In this document: positions 10,073 through 20,946 of the stretch, piece after piece
Layout: each line of letters begins with the position of its first letter
Position numbering within the stretch: the stretch's first letter is position 1
Source of the DNA: Anaerococcus vaginalis
Lineage (GTDB): Bacteria; Bacillota; Clostridia; Tissierellales; Peptoniphilaceae
DNA length: 64,000 nt
Direction of reading: 5' to 3'
Assembly (NCBI RefSeq): GCF_000307225.1
Contig: NZ_HE978616.1
Span: 147,685 to 211,684 of the forward strand
Notes under the pieces: generated by a model
What the model was told of the DNA's origin: nothing
Database searches by the model: none
The model's input: the letters and a program-made list of their open reading frames with translations, nothing else
Program-made: the position numbers and the translations under genes

Positions 10073-11054
10073 CTTTTTTAGTTTTTTCAGATGTGTTTAA
10101 ATCCTTTTTTGCATCTTTCTTTTGAGGACCATCTTCTGTTACAACATTTGCTTCATTAAATAGTTTTGTCAAATAATCTGCATATTTTTTCTCATTTAAA
10201 GTTTTAGAAATTTCTTCTTTTAATGCTTCAGCTGAGTCTTTTTTATCATCTACTTTAATAATGTGATAACCAAAAGATGTTTTTACAGGATCTGAAATTT
10301 CTCCTTTTTTCATAGAAAATGCCTTATCTGCGAATTCTTTTACCATTTTATCTCTTGTAAAATATCCTAAATCTCCACCCTTATTAGCATTAGCTGTATC
10401 TTTTGAATATTCCTTAGCAAGTTTTGCAAAATCTTCTCCATTATCAAGTTTTTCTTTTACTTGTTTTGCTGTATTCTCATCAGCTACTAAAATATGGCTT
10501 GCTTTAACTTGAGTTAGGCTATCTTTATGTTCATCATAATATTTTTTGATTTCTTTTTCGCTAACAGGATTTTTTTCTTCAAACCATTGTCTATGTTTTT
10601 GATAAATTTGATCTTTTTTTATAGTTTCTTTAAATTTATCGCTGCTCATATTATAATCTTCAAGCATTTTGTCAAATTTTTCTTGACCACCAAATTGTTG
10701 GATATATTGTAAAAATTTATCATTAAGTTCCTTATCATCAACTTTCACCTTATTTTTTTTCATATCATCTGCTATAAGTCTATCTTGAACAAGCATTTGT
10801 ACAATTGAAGGTTTTAATTGTTGTCGACTAGCAAGCATTGCAGAATAAAAGCTCATTTCTTCTTTATAAGTATCTTTTGTAATTTTTTCTCCACCAACTA
10901 AGGCTACTGCATTATCAGGCAATTTTTCAGCCTTAGAGCTTTCTGAAGTTTGAGTTTCGTTTGATCCATTGTCTTTTTTGTCATTAGTATTGTTAGCACA
11001 AGCTGTAAAAGCAAAACTTGTTGCTAATACTAGGGCTATTAATTTTTTGTTCAT
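10035..11054 (-). CDS. prsA: Foldase lipoprotein PrsA (peptidylprolyl isomerase)
   Basis: PrsA is an extracytoplasmic, lipid-anchored chaperone and prolyl isomerase that folds secreted proteins. The 339-residue product has a signal peptide with lipobox FTAC (cysteine about residue 19), a low-complexity N/S/K/E linker, a SurA-like N-domain and a clear parvulin domain (KASHILVADENTA, DLGYFTRDKMVKEFADKAF and FGYHIIKV, about residues 170-270). The tail is lysine, glutamate and asparagine rich. Its ATG overlaps the mfd stop (ATGA). Confidence 0.94.
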   Translation of the reverse strand: MNKKLIALVLATSFAFTACANNTNDKKDNGSNETQTSESSKAEKLPDNAVALVGGEKITKDTYKEEMSFYSAMLASRQQLKPSIVQMLVQDRLIADDMKKNKVKVDDKELNDKFLQYIQQFGGQEKFDKMLEDYNMSSDKFKETIKKDQIYQKHRQWFEEKNPVSEKEIKKYYDEHKDSLTQVKASHILVADENTAKQVKEKLDNGEDFAKLAKEYSKDTANANKGGDLGYFTRDKMVKEFADKAFSMKKGEISDPVKTSFGYHIIKVDDKKDSAEALKEEISKTLNEKKYADYLTKLFNEANVVTEDGPQKKDAKKDLNTSEKTKKDEKTKENSNSNN

Positions 11055-14000
11055 TTTTTCTCCTTAATGTTTTTAATAACTTTTAATAATTCGTAACAGT
11101 CTAACAATTTAGTATTTTTATTTGGTAATATAAAAGCAGGTGTTTGTGATAAATCAAATGAAAGAGCCCCCTTATAATTTTCATTTATTTGAGATAATTC
11201 TTCAAAAGAAAATGTATTTCTATCAGTATAAGAAAGTCTAATTTCATTTTTGATTTCTCTAATTTCATCAAAACATAATTTATCAGCAAGCGACTTTATT
11301 AATGAAACATACATTATATTATCAACCATTAATGGAATATCCCCATACCTATCAATCAAGTCTTCTACAATAAAACTGTAATCTTCTAAATTTTCAATTC
11401 TTGAAATTCTAGTGTACATTTCTATTTTTTGTCCTGAATCTTCTATATAGGAATCTGGGATATAAGCATCAACTTTTAGATCTATATATACATCATTCAA
11501 ATCACTAGAATAAGTTTCTTTTCCGCTAGCTTTATTAACAGCTTGTTGCAAAAATTTCACATATAAATCATATCCTATTGCCTCTACTTGACCACTTTGG
11601 CTTTCGCCCAAAATATTTCCTGCTCCTCTAAGCTCTAAATCTCTCATAGCAATTTTATAACCACTACCAAAATCAGAAAAATCTTTTATGGATTTTAATC
11701 TTTTTTCACCTATTTCGGTTAATATTTTTCCTTTTGCATAAGTAAAATAAGCATAAGAAGACCTAGATGAGCGCCCTATTCTTCCTTTTAACTGATAAAG
11801 TTGGCTAAGTCCCATCATGTCAGAATCATAAACTATAATTGTGTTTACATTTTGTATATCCATACCAGTTTCAATAATTGTTGTTGCAAGCAAGATATCT
11901 ATTTCTCCCCTTACAAAATCTTCCATAATTTTTTCTAAGTTTTTTGCAGACATTTGTCCGTGTGCAATTTCAATGTTTGCATCAGGAAGAATTTCTTTTA
12001 AGTGATTATAAATTTTTTCTATATTATAAACCCTATTATAAACAAAGTATACTTGCCCATCTCTATCAAGTTCTTTTTCAATAGCTCTTTTTATAATAGA
12101 TTCATCATATTCCAAGACATAAGTATTTACAGGAAGTCTTCTTTCAGGTGGTTCATCTAAAGTTGACATATCTCTAATTCCTGTAAGAGACATTTGTAAA
12201 GTTCTAGGAATCGGAGTTGCAGATAGGGTGAGAACATCTATATTTTCCTTTAATTTTTTTAACTTATCTTTATGCCTTACTCCAAATCTTTGTTCCTCAT
12301 CAATTATCAATAAACCAAGTTTTTAAATTTAATATCTTTAGATAAAAGTCTATGAGTTCCCACAATAATATCAATTTTACCTGATTTTAAATTTTTTATA
12401 TTTTCATCTTGATTTTTTTTACTTACGAACCTAGATAATAAAGCAAAATCTATAGGAAAATCTTTAAATCTTTCTTTCATTGTAGAGTAATGTTGGCTTG
12501 CAAGAATTGTGGTTGGAACAAGAAAACAAACTTGATAGCCATCCATTACAGCTTTAAAAGCAGCCCTAAGAGCAACTTCTGTTTTTCCATATCCAACATC
12601 ACCACACAAAAGTCTATCCATCGGTTTGATATTTTCCATATCATTTTTTATTTCTTCTATAGATCTTAATTGACTATCTGTTTCTTCATAAATAAAAGAA
12701 TCTTCAAATTCTTTCTGCCAAGTTGTGTCTTTGCTAAAGGCATGACCTTTTGCTTTTGATCTTTTTGCATAAAGTTCTAGTAAATCATCTGCTATTTCAT
12801 CAACAGCCTTTCTTGCTCTTTGCTTGGCTTTTTTCCATTGATTACTTCCCAAAGATGAAATTTTAGGTTTATCTCCCTTGTTACCAATATATTTGCTAAC
12901 AAGATCCATCTGATCTACTGGTACAAATACCTTGTCATTTCCTTTGTACTCTATTACAAAATAATCTTTTTTTGTATTATTGACCTCTATTTGAGATATA
13001 CCTTTATAAATTCCTATACCATTATTTTCGTGAACAACATAATCACCTATTTCGATATCCGAATAATTTATAATTTCTTTGGCACTTACTGGTTTTTTTC
13101 TAAATTTCCTATTTCTATGTTTTTCTTTCCCAAAAATGTCTCTATGAGAGTATACATTTATTTTGTAATTTGTAAAAATATATCCTCTTGACAAGGAATT
13201 ATCTGTCAAAATTATATTATTTTTATCAAGATCACTTTCTAAACCAATTGCGTAATTATCAATATTATTTTCGTTAAAAATATCTACTATTCTAGAAAGT
13301 GATTTTTCATCTGAAGCAAAAATAATAGCTTTTTCATTATTTTTTATTATTGATTTTATATTCAAAACAAAATTTTCAATATTTCTATTAAAATTTTCTT
13401 GTTCAATAGACTTTAATTCAATTATTTTTTTTGCCTTGATTATATTATTATTTTTTAAAAGACTTGATGAATTTATTATTGGATAAGATTTTATATTTGT
13501 AAAAATTTTATTAATATCTATTTTAATATTTTTGAAAGATGGAAATACTTCCATATTTTCCATTTGATTAGTCAAATCTAGGTCTAATTTTTCTTTATAT
13601 TCATTAAAATCATCAATAGACCTATTAAGATCTTGAAAAATAAATATAGATTCTTTATCTATGTAGTCAAAAAAACTATCATAATTATCCCTATAAGGAG
13701 TAATCAAATCATCATTTGCTATATATAAACTGTCATTTATATAGGAAATAATTTGCTTGTATTTATCTTTTAGTTTTATAAAATTTTGATCGTCAGATGT
13801 ATTATTTATGTCTTTTTTTATTAATTCAATTACATTTTCATAATCACTTTTATCATAAATCAACTCTTTTGTTGGTCTTACAGTAATTTTTTTTATATTT
13901 TCTAGGGACCTTTGACTATCCTTGTCAAAGAACCTAATTGAATCAATTTCTGTATCAAAAAGTTCAATTCTAATCGGATTATCATATTCTATTGGCCAAA

Positions 14001-14541
14001 AATCTATAATTGACCCTCTTATAGAAAATTCTCCCTTTGATTCAACTAATTTTGTAAAATCATAACTTAATTTTATAAAAGATTCTTTTATATCTCTTAT
14101 GTCTATTTCACTATCAATATCTATTTCAAAAGACTTTTCTTTAAAAGTTTCACTAGGTGTTAATTTATTTCTAAGAGCATCTAAGGTTGTTGTAATTATA
14201 AATTTATCATTATCAATAAGCTTTATTAAAACTTCTAATCTTTTAATCTCATTATTTTTTTCTAAATTTTTGATATTATAATAATTTATCTCGGTTGAAG
14301 GAAAATACATACAAGAATTTTCTTTTAAAAAATTTATATCATCGCACATTGACTTAGCTTTTTTTTCATTTTCACAAATAACAACTAAGGTCTTTTCTTT
14401 ATAATAATATAAAGTTTCAAATATATGAGATTTGCTTTCATCAGTCAAGCCATGCAAAAAAATAGGAGATAAATTTTTGTAATTTTCTATAATTTCTTTT
14501 ACTTGACTAATATTATAAATTTCACTAATAAGACTATTCAT
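11051..14541 (-). CDS. mfd: Transcription-repair coupling factor Mfd (apparent frameshift)
   Basis: Mfd removes stalled RNA polymerase and recruits UvrA to damage on the template strand. The UvrB-like N-terminal region is followed by the polymerase-interacting domain (GDYVVHENNGIGIYKG), the translocase P-loop (GDVGYGKTEVALRAA), DEEQRFGV and the C-terminal TRCF domain. The frame breaks at a run of five T on the plus strand (12320-12324); one added base joins FKKLGLLIIDEEQRF. Corrected length is about 1,163 residues. I choose the ATG at 14541, which overlaps the pth stop by 8 bases; a TTG at 14550 is closer to an AAAGG site and is an alternative. Confidence 0.94.
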
Positions 14542-15118
14542 TATCTTCAACTAGCCTTTTGGAATTATACATACTCATAGCTTTATCAATCCCCTCTTCT
14601 AAAATCATTTCAATAGCATCACTTGCAAGTTCTACCTCCTGTTCAATAATTTTAGCTTCATCTTTTGAAAATCCACTTAATACAAAATTCGCAAGATCCA
14701 TATAAGAAGGTTTTTTTCCAACAGAAACCTTTATTCTAGGAAAATCATCAAATTCTAAATTATAAATTATTGATTTCATTCCATTGTGGGTTCCAGCAGA
14801 TCCTTTTTTTCTTATCCTAATGCTTCCAAAATCAATATCAATATCATCATAGATAACTATTAGTTTATCGTGTTCAAAATCAAAATATTTATATATTTCT
14901 CTTATGGCTTCTCCTGAATTATTCATATAAGTTTGAGGTTTTACAAGCATAACTTTATGGCCAGAAATTACTCCCTGGCCAATTAAAGATTTGAATTTAA
15001 TTTTTCTTACATCAATACTATATTTCCTAGCTAAATAGTCTATACTTATAAAGCCAGCATTATGCCTTGTATTCTCATACTGTAAACCAGGATTACCTAG
15101 TCCTACAATATAATACAT
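14534..15118 (-). CDS. pth: Peptidyl-tRNA hydrolase
   Basis: Pth releases tRNA from prematurely dropped peptidyl-tRNA. The 194 residues show the Pth signature: MYYIVGLGNPGLQYENTRHN at the start (catalytic His at residue 19), KPQTYMNNSGE, the IYDDIDIDFG segment and GSAGTHNGMKSI. The length is usual. It lies between prs (2-base gap) and mfd (8-base overlap), the typical Firmicute order. Confidence 0.96.
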   Translation of the reverse strand: MYYIVGLGNPGLQYENTRHNAGFISIDYLARKYSIDVRKIKFKSLIGQGVISGHKVMLVKPQTYMNNSGEAIREIYKYFDFEHDKLIVIYDDIDIDFGSIRIRKKGSAGTHNGMKSIIYNLEFDDFPRIKVSVGKKPSYMDLANFVLSGFSKDEAKIIEQEVELASDAIEMILEEGIDKAMSMYNSKRLVEDNE

Positions 15119-15120
15119 AT

Positions 15121-16107
15121 TTATTTATCATCCTCAAATAAACCACTTATTGATTCGTATGTGTTAATTCTGTGTATGGCTTCAGCCAACAAAGGAGCAA
15201 TTGTAACTTGCTTAATTTTATCTATTTTTTTCTTTTCAGGTAATTTTATAGTATCTGTTATGACAACTTCTTTTACGCAAGCTTCTTCTAATTTTTTGCA
15301 GGCATTTGCACTTAAAACACCATGAGTTGCTGCTATGGAAACATCTTTAGCTCCATGTTCTTTTAGATAATTTGCAGCATTGCATATTGTTCCTGCAGTA
15401 TCTATTATATCATCAACCAAAATACAATGTTTACCTTTAAAATCTCCAATTACGTTCATTACTTCTGAAACATTTGGTCTTGGACGTCTTTTTTCTATAA
15501 TTGCAATTGTTAATTTCAAATAATCAGCAAAATTTCTTGCTCTAGTAACTCCACCTAAATCTGGACTTACTACAACATATTCTTCTGAATTATTATAGGC
15601 GTTTTCTTTAAAATATGAAGATAATAATCTTACTGCTGAGAAGTGATCAAGAGGTATATCAAAATATCCTTGAATTTGTCCAGCGTGAAGATCCATAGTT
15701 ATTACCCTATCAGCTCCAGAAATTGTTATAAGATTTGCTACAAGTTTTGCACTTATTGGTTCTCTTCCTCTTGTTTTTCTGTCTTGTCTAGCATAGCCAT
15801 AATATGGTATTACAACATTTACATACTTTGCAGAAGCTCTCTTGCAAGCATCTGTCATAATAAGTAGTTCCATAAGATTATCATTTGTAGGGTATGAAGT
15901 TGGTTGAATTATATAAACATCTTTTCCTCTTACGGCTTCATTGATTTTTATATTTATTTCGCTATCAGCAAACTTTTTAACTTCTACTTTTCCTAATTCT
16001 ATTCCCAAAGATTTAGCTACAGCTTTTGCTAAATCTGGATTTGAATTTCCTGCAAATACTATTAAATCGCCTCTTGTCATATGCAATGGACTTGAACATT
16101 CGCTCAT
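15121..16107 (-). CDS. prs: Ribose-phosphate pyrophosphokinase (PRPP synthetase)
   Basis: Prs makes PRPP from ribose 5-phosphate and ATP for nucleotide, histidine and NAD synthesis. The 328 residues carry [19 protein letters not shown], the [19 protein letters not shown]-binding region, [19 protein letters not shown] and the PRPP loop [11 protein letters not shown]. All are standard for class I enzymes. It begins 2 bases after glmU and would feed PRPP to PyrE, which is also in this window. Confidence 0.96.
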   Translation of the reverse strand: MSECSSPLHMTRGDLIVFAGNSNPDLAKAVAKSLGIELGKVEVKKFADSEINIKINEAVRGKDVYIIQPTSYPTNDNLMELLIMTDACKRASAKYVNVVIPYYGYARQDRKTRGREPISAKLVANLITISGADRVITMDLHAGQIQGYFDIPLDHFSAVRLLSSYFKENAYNNSEEYVVVSPDLGGVTRARNFADYLKLTIAIIEKRRPRPNVSEVMNVIGDFKGKHCILVDDIIDTAGTICNAANYLKEHGAKDVSIAATHGVLSANACKKLEEACVKEVVITDTIKLPEKKKIDKIKQVTIAPLLAEAIHRINTYESISGLFEDDK

Positions 16108-16109
16108 TT

Positions 16110-17500
16110 TTACTTTTGCTCCTTTAATTTCTCTAAATCTCTTTTTTTCTTCTTTTCAACATAACCAGATATATTTTTTTGTTCAGCTCTTTCTATTGAA
16201 AGCACTCCTTCTTCAACATCTTTTGTGATTGTTGATCCTGCTGCTATATATCCTTCTTTTTTAACATGAACAGGTGCAACAATATTGGAATTTGATCCTA
16301 TAAAAGCACCATCTTCAACTATTGACCTATGCTTAAATTTGCCATCATAATTTACAAAAATTACTCCACAACCAACATTTATATCTTTTCCAAGATCACT
16401 ATCTCCAATATATGCTAGGTGGCCTGCTTTTGTATTATCATCAACATTAGCATTTTTAACTTCTACAAAATTTCCAATGTGAACATTTTTTCCTAATTTA
16501 GCTTTAGGTCTTAGGTGTGAAAATGGTCCTATATCAGTATTTTCATCAACAAAAGATTTTTCAATTACAGAATTATCAATTTTAACATTGTCTTTTATTA
16601 TAGAATCTTCGATTCTTGATGAACCTTCTATAATACAATTTTCCCCTATTTCTGTATTTCCTAAAATTTTGCATGGTCCTGAAATTATAGTATCTTTTCC
16701 AATTTTTACTCCCATTTCAATATTTACTATACTAGGATTTTCTATAATAACACCATTTAGCATATGATAATCATTAATTCTTTCTCTTAATAATTTTGTT
16801 GCATAAGCTAATTCTTTTTTGTTATTTATTCCATAAAATTGATCGGGATTTTCGGCTATATAAGCTTCAACTTTTTTTCCGTCATTATTTAAAATTTCGA
16901 TGCAATCTGTCAAATAATATTCATTTGATTTATTATTTGTATTAATTTTTTTTAGGGAATTTTTCAAATCTTTTCCCTTTAGAGCATAAATTCCAACATT
17001 AATTTCATTTACTTTCTTTTCTTCTTCACTTGCATCTTTTTCTTCAACTATTTTTTGAAATTTATTATTTGTTCTAATTATTCTTCCATATCCTGTTGGT
17101 TTTTCAACTTTAGTTGACATCACTGTTAAGCTATTGTTATTTTTTTATGAAATTCAATAAAATCTTCAAGTGATTTTTTTGTAATAAGTGGAATATCCCC
17201 ATTTAAAATTAGACAATCATCTTCATCTTCTATTAAATCTATTGCCATACTTACTGCATAGGCTGTGCCGTATGGAAAATCATCCCCTATTTTTTGCTCC
17301 TTTATTTCAAGGTGAGGAAATTTTTCTTTCAAAAGATTTTTATTTTTGCCACCTATAATTATAGTTTTTGAATTTTCAAAATCGCAAGCATCAACTATGT
17401 AGCTAATAAGTTCTCTATTTAAAATTTTTGTCATAACTTTAGATACACTAGATTTCATTCTAGTTCCTTCGCCTGCTGCTAGTATTATATTTTTTAGCAT
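16110..17500 (-). CDS. glmU: Bifunctional N-acetylglucosamine-1-phosphate uridyltransferase/glucosamine-1-phosphate acetyltransferase (apparent frameshift)
   Basis: GlmU makes UDP-N-acetylglucosamine for the cell wall. The N-terminal pyrophosphorylase domain starts [17 protein letters not shown] and has NGDIPLI; the C-terminal left-handed beta-helix has repeated hexapeptides ([16 protein letters not shown]) and the acetyltransferase segment [11 protein letters not shown] plus [15 protein letters not shown]. The frame breaks at a seven-T run on the plus strand (17140-17146); one added base restores the [20 protein letters not shown] region. Corrected length is about 463 residues. The start is ATG 17500 after AAAGGAG, just after deoD. 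Confidence 0.94.
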
Positions 17501-17510
17501 ATAAACTCCT

Positions 17511-18230
17511 TTATTCTGGTGCAACTTCTAGTGCTAATTTCATCATTTGTGTGTAGGCAGTTTGTCTATTTTCTGCGCTATCAGCTTCTTTAGAAACTAA
17601 AGAGTCAGAAATAGTAAATATAGCCAAGGCTTTTTTTCCATATTTTCTTGCTAGGGTAAAAAGCCCATAAGATTCCATTTCAACACATAAAACACCATAT
17701 TTTTGTAAATTTTCAAAAACTTTTGGATCCATTTCGTTATAGAATTGATCTGATGAATGTACTTGACCACAATGTGTTGTGTAGGATAATTCTTGACTTT
17801 TTTTATAAGCTTCAAGTAATAATTTAAAATCAGGTGTTGGTGAGAAATGTATATTTCCAAATAAATTATCATTTATTGATGACTCACTACAAGCACTTGT
17901 TGCAAGAACTATATCGTGTAATTTTATATTTTCTTGCATACTTCCTGCACTTCCAACTCTTATTATAGTTTTTACATCATAAAAATTAAATAATTCATTA
18001 AAATAAATCATTGATGAAGGAATGCCCATTCCACTTCCCATTACTGAAACTTTTTTTCCTTTATAAAAGCCAGTATATCCTAACATTCCTCTTATATTTG
18101 TAAATTGTTTTACATCTTCAAGGAAATTTTCTGCTATATATTTAGCTCTTAAAGGATCTCCTGGCATTAAAACTGTATTTGCTATTTCATCTTTGCTTTT
18201 TGCTGAAATATGCGGTGTCGGTATAGTCAT
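17511..18230 (-). CDS. deoD: Purine-nucleoside phosphorylase, DeoD type
   Basis: This enzyme splits purine (deoxy)nucleosides with phosphate for salvage. The start is the ATG at 18230 (MTIPTPHISAKSKDEIANTV) after GGAGTGATT; upstream codons of the open frame lack a ribosome site. Family features are VLMPGDPLRAKYIAE, GMGIPSSMIY, RVGSAGSM and the CVEMESYGLF purine-binding segment. The length of 239 residues is usual. It is first in the operon running through glmU, prs, pth, mfd and the prsA pair. Confidence 0.95.
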   Translation of the reverse strand: MTIPTPHISAKSKDEIANTVLMPGDPLRAKYIAENFLEDVKQFTNIRGMLGYTGFYKGKKVSVMGSGMGIPSSMIYFNELFNFYDVKTIIRVGSAGSMQENIKLHDIVLATSACSESSINDNLFGNIHFSPTPDFKLLLEAYKKSQELSYTTHCGQVHSSDQFYNEMDPKVFENLQKYGVLCVEMESYGLFTLARKYGKKALAIFTISDSLVSKEADSAENRQTAYTQMMKLALEVAPE

Positions 18231-18259
18231 AATCACTCCTTTTTTAATCTTATATTTAT

Positions 18260-18288
18260 ATAATATCACTTTTTATATTTTTTTAAAA
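18260..18288 (-). promoter_or_regulatory. Probable deoD promoter
   Basis: On the minus strand a -10 TATTAT (18260-18265) is preceded by TGA. The -35 (TTTTAA, 18283-18288) is poor, so this rests on the extended -10. Confidence 0.5.
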
Positions 18289-18342
18289 ATAAAAAGGAAC
18301 TGTTAAAATTATGAAATTTTTAGTTCATAATTGAACAGTCCC
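18285..18342 (-). terminator. tkt terminator
   Basis: A long imperfect stem (arms 18296-18315 and 18324-18342, 8-base loop) is followed on the minus strand by a T-rich stretch, just below the tkt stop. Confidence 0.88.
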
Positions 18343-18349
18343 CTAAATA

Positions 18350-20344
18350 TTAATTAAATTTTTCTAAATATTTTTTTGCTATTTCTTCTTTTGTAAATCC
18401 TAATTCTTTTTTTACATCTTTAAAGTTTCCGGAAATCCCAAACCTATCTATAGAAATATTTATTCCTTTATCACCTGTAAATTCACTCCATCCAAAAGAT
18501 GTTCCCATTTCGATTGAAACTCTATTTTTTATATTTTCTGGAAGAATTTTTTCCTTATATGCTTGATCTTGTTTTCTGAATAATTCCATTGATGGCATTG
18601 AAACTACTCTAACATCAATATTTGAATTTTTTAATTCATCTTTTGTTTCTAATGCTAATTCTACTTCACTACCTGTAGCAATTAAAATTCCATCAGGAAT
18701 TTCTTTTTCAGAATCTTTTATTATATATGCTCCTTTGGAAATATCTGATAAGTCTTCAGTTCCTTTAAGATTTTTTACTCCTTGACGAGTTAAGGCTATA
18801 ACTACTGGAGAATCTTTGCTTTCTAAGGCTATTTTCCAAGAAAGTCTAACTTCATTTGCATCTGCTGGTCTTAGCATAATTGTATTTGGTATTGACCTAA
18901 ACATAGCTAATTGTTCAATTGGTTGATGAGTTGGACCATCTTCTCCAACAGCTACTGAATCGTGGGTAAATACATAGGTAACTGGAATATGTGAAAGGGC
19001 TGAAATTCTAAGTCCTGCTTTCAAATAATCCGAAAATACAAAAAATGTTGAAACGTGGTGGAAAGTTCCTCCATGTGCTACAATTGCATTTGCGATTACA
19101 CTCATAGCAAATTCTCTAACTCCATACCAAATATTTCTAGCTTGTGGATTTTCATTAGAAAATCTTTCACTATCTTTTATATTGGTTTTATTTGATGAGA
19201 ATAAGTCGGCACTTCCACCCCAGAAATTTTTAGTGATTTTTGCTATATCTTGGATTATTTCTCCACTTGATGCACGTGTAGCAAGAGAATCATCGTGTGA
19301 AGAATATTTTTTTACTTGCTTAATCCAATTTTCTGGTAATTTTCTTTCAAAACCGTTCATATATTCTTTGTAATCTTCTGGATATTTTTCTTTATATTCG
19401 TCTAATAAATTTTTCCAATCAGAATATGCTTTTTGACCATTTTTTATTATGTTATCTTCAAATAATTTATAAACATCATCAGATATTTCAAAATCTTCAT
19501 ATTTCCAGTCATAAGATTTTTTAACAGCAGCAAAATCTTCTTTTCCAATTGGAGCACCATGAACTTTATTTGTTCCTTGATTTTTTGAACCAAAACCAAT
19601 AACTGTTTTTACTTCAATAAAAGTTGGAGCATTTTTATTTTCTTTTGCTCTTGCTATTGCCTTGTATATTTCTTCTAAATTATTTCCATCAGAAACTTTT
19701 ATATAGTTCCAATTTTGAGCTTTAACTCTTTGTTCTATATTTTCTGAAAAAGATGTATTCAAATTTCCATCAAGGCATATATCATTTGAATCGTGTAAAA
19801 TAATTAATTTATTTAGATTTAAGTGCCCTGCTAAAGACATAGATTCATAGGAAATTCCTTCCATCAAATCTCCATCTCCACAAATTGCATAAGTATAGTG
19901 GTCAACTATATTAAAACCATCTTTGTTATACATTGCTGAAAGGTGTTTTTCTGCAATAGCAAATCCAACTGCATTTGCAATTCCTTGACCCAAAGGTCCA
20001 GTTGTAACTTCCACACCATCTGTATATTTTCTTTCAGGATGTCCAGGAGTTTTTGAACCTATTTGTCTGAATTTTTTTAAATCTTCAAGACTTAAATCAT
20101 ATCCTGATAAGTGTAATAATGAATAAAGCATAGCAGATCCATGACCTGCTGATAAAACAAATCTATCCCTATTATGCCAATCACTTTTTTTAGGATTTAC
20201 TTTTAATATTTTATTCCATAAAACATAAGCCATAGGGCTTGCTCCCATTGGAAGACCTGGATGACCACTATTAGCTTTTTCTATTTGTGCTACTGATAAA
20301 CATCTTATTGCATTTACAGCTTTTAAATCTTTTTTATCAAACAT
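18350..20344 (-). CDS. tkt: Transketolase
   Basis: Transketolase moves two-carbon units between sugar phosphates in the non-oxidative pentose phosphate pathway, using thiamine diphosphate. The 664 residues have ANSGHPGLPMGASPMAYVLW, DRFVLSAGHGSAMLYSLLHL, the cofactor motif GDGDLMEG, and in the pyrimidine domain FSDYLKAGLRISALSHIPV and THDSVAVGEDGPTHQP. The frame is intact. Its ATG overlaps the rpiB stop by one base (TAATG). Confidence 0.97.
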   Translation of the reverse strand: MFDKKDLKAVNAIRCLSVAQIEKANSGHPGLPMGASPMAYVLWNKILKVNPKKSDWHNRDRFVLSAGHGSAMLYSLLHLSGYDLSLEDLKKFRQIGSKTPGHPERKYTDGVEVTTGPLGQGIANAVGFAIAEKHLSAMYNKDGFNIVDHYTYAICGDGDLMEGISYESMSLAGHLNLNKLIILHDSNDICLDGNLNTSFSENIEQRVKAQNWNYIKVSDGNNLEEIYKAIARAKENKNAPTFIEVKTVIGFGSKNQGTNKVHGAPIGKEDFAAVKKSYDWKYEDFEISDDVYKLFEDNIIKNGQKAYSDWKNLLDEYKEKYPEDYKEYMNGFERKLPENWIKQVKKYSSHDDSLATRASSGEIIQDIAKITKNFWGGSADLFSSNKTNIKDSERFSNENPQARNIWYGVREFAMSVIANAIVAHGGTFHHVSTFFVFSDYLKAGLRISALSHIPVTYVFTHDSVAVGEDGPTHQPIEQLAMFRSIPNTIMLRPADANEVRLSWKIALESKDSPVVIALTRQGVKNLKGTEDLSDISKGAYIIKDSEKEIPDGILIATGSEVELALETKDELKNSNIDVRVVSMPSMELFRKQDQAYKEKILPENIKNRVSIEMGTSFGWSEFTGDKGINISIDRFGISGNFKDVKKELGFTKEEIAKKYLEKFN

Positions 20345-20787
20345 TAATTACTCTCCTCAATTTCTTTGATTTTATTAATTCTTTTTAGATGACGTCCACC
20401 TTCAAATTTTGTTTTTGAAAAAACTTCAACTATCATTTTAGCAACTTCTGATCCAATCACTCTTGATCCTATGCACAAAACGTTGCTGTTGTTGTGAGCT
20501 CTGGACATTTTTGCAGAATATATATCAGATAGGCAAGCTGCTCTTATTCCTTTAAATTTATTTGCAGCAAGGCTCATTCCTATTCCTGTTCCACAGATTA
20601 ACACAGCAAAATCTGCCTCTTTTTTTAAAATTTTTTCGCAAGCTTTTTTTGCAAAATCAGAATAATCACACGAATCTTTTGTAAAAGTTCCAACTTTTTC
20701 AACTTCATGGCCTAGTTCTAATAGTTTTTCTTCAACACTATCAACTAAATCTATCCCTCCATGATCATTACCAATTATATATTTCAT
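20344..20787 (-). CDS. rpiB: Ribose-5-phosphate isomerase B
   Basis: RpiB interconverts ribose 5-phosphate and ribulose 5-phosphate. The 147 residues begin MKYIIGNDHGGIDLVDSV and contain CDYSDFAKKACEKI, the catalytic-loop ICGTGIGMSLAANKFKGIRAA and ARAHNN-type segment (SRAHNNSNVLCIGSRVIG). It pairs with tkt to supply ribose 5-phosphate for Prs. It is first in its operon, with a consensus promoter at 20820-20848. Confidence 0.96.
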   Translation of the reverse strand: MKYIIGNDHGGIDLVDSVEEKLLELGHEVEKVGTFTKDSCDYSDFAKKACEKILKKEADFAVLICGTGIGMSLAANKFKGIRAACLSDIYSAKMSRAHNNSNVLCIGSRVIGSEVAKMIVEVFSKTKFEGGRHLKRINKIKEIEESN

Positions 20788-20819
20788 TAAAAACCTCTCT
20801 AACTATTACTTATAAGTAA

Positions 20820-20848
20820 AGATTATCATTTTATAACTTTACTGTCAA
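20820..20848 (-). promoter_or_regulatory. rpiB-tkt promoter
   Basis: On the minus strand, a perfect -35 TTGACA (20843-20848), a 17-base spacer ending TGA, and -10 TAATCT (20820-20825). Confidence 0.78.
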
Positions 20849-20903
20849 TTTAGTTTAAATTTTGAAAATTATTTAATAAATGGTTTATATTTTAATTTTA
20901 TGG

Positions 20904-20909
20904 TATAAT
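20904..20909 (+). promoter_or_regulatory. murC promoter (extended -10)
   Basis: TATAAT preceded by TGG lies about 37 bases before the murC ATG. No good -35 is visible (TGGTTT at 18 bases or GGTTTA at 17). Confidence 0.68.
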
Positions 20910-20946
20910 AAATAGGCAAAAAATAAAAGAAAATAAAGGAGCATCA

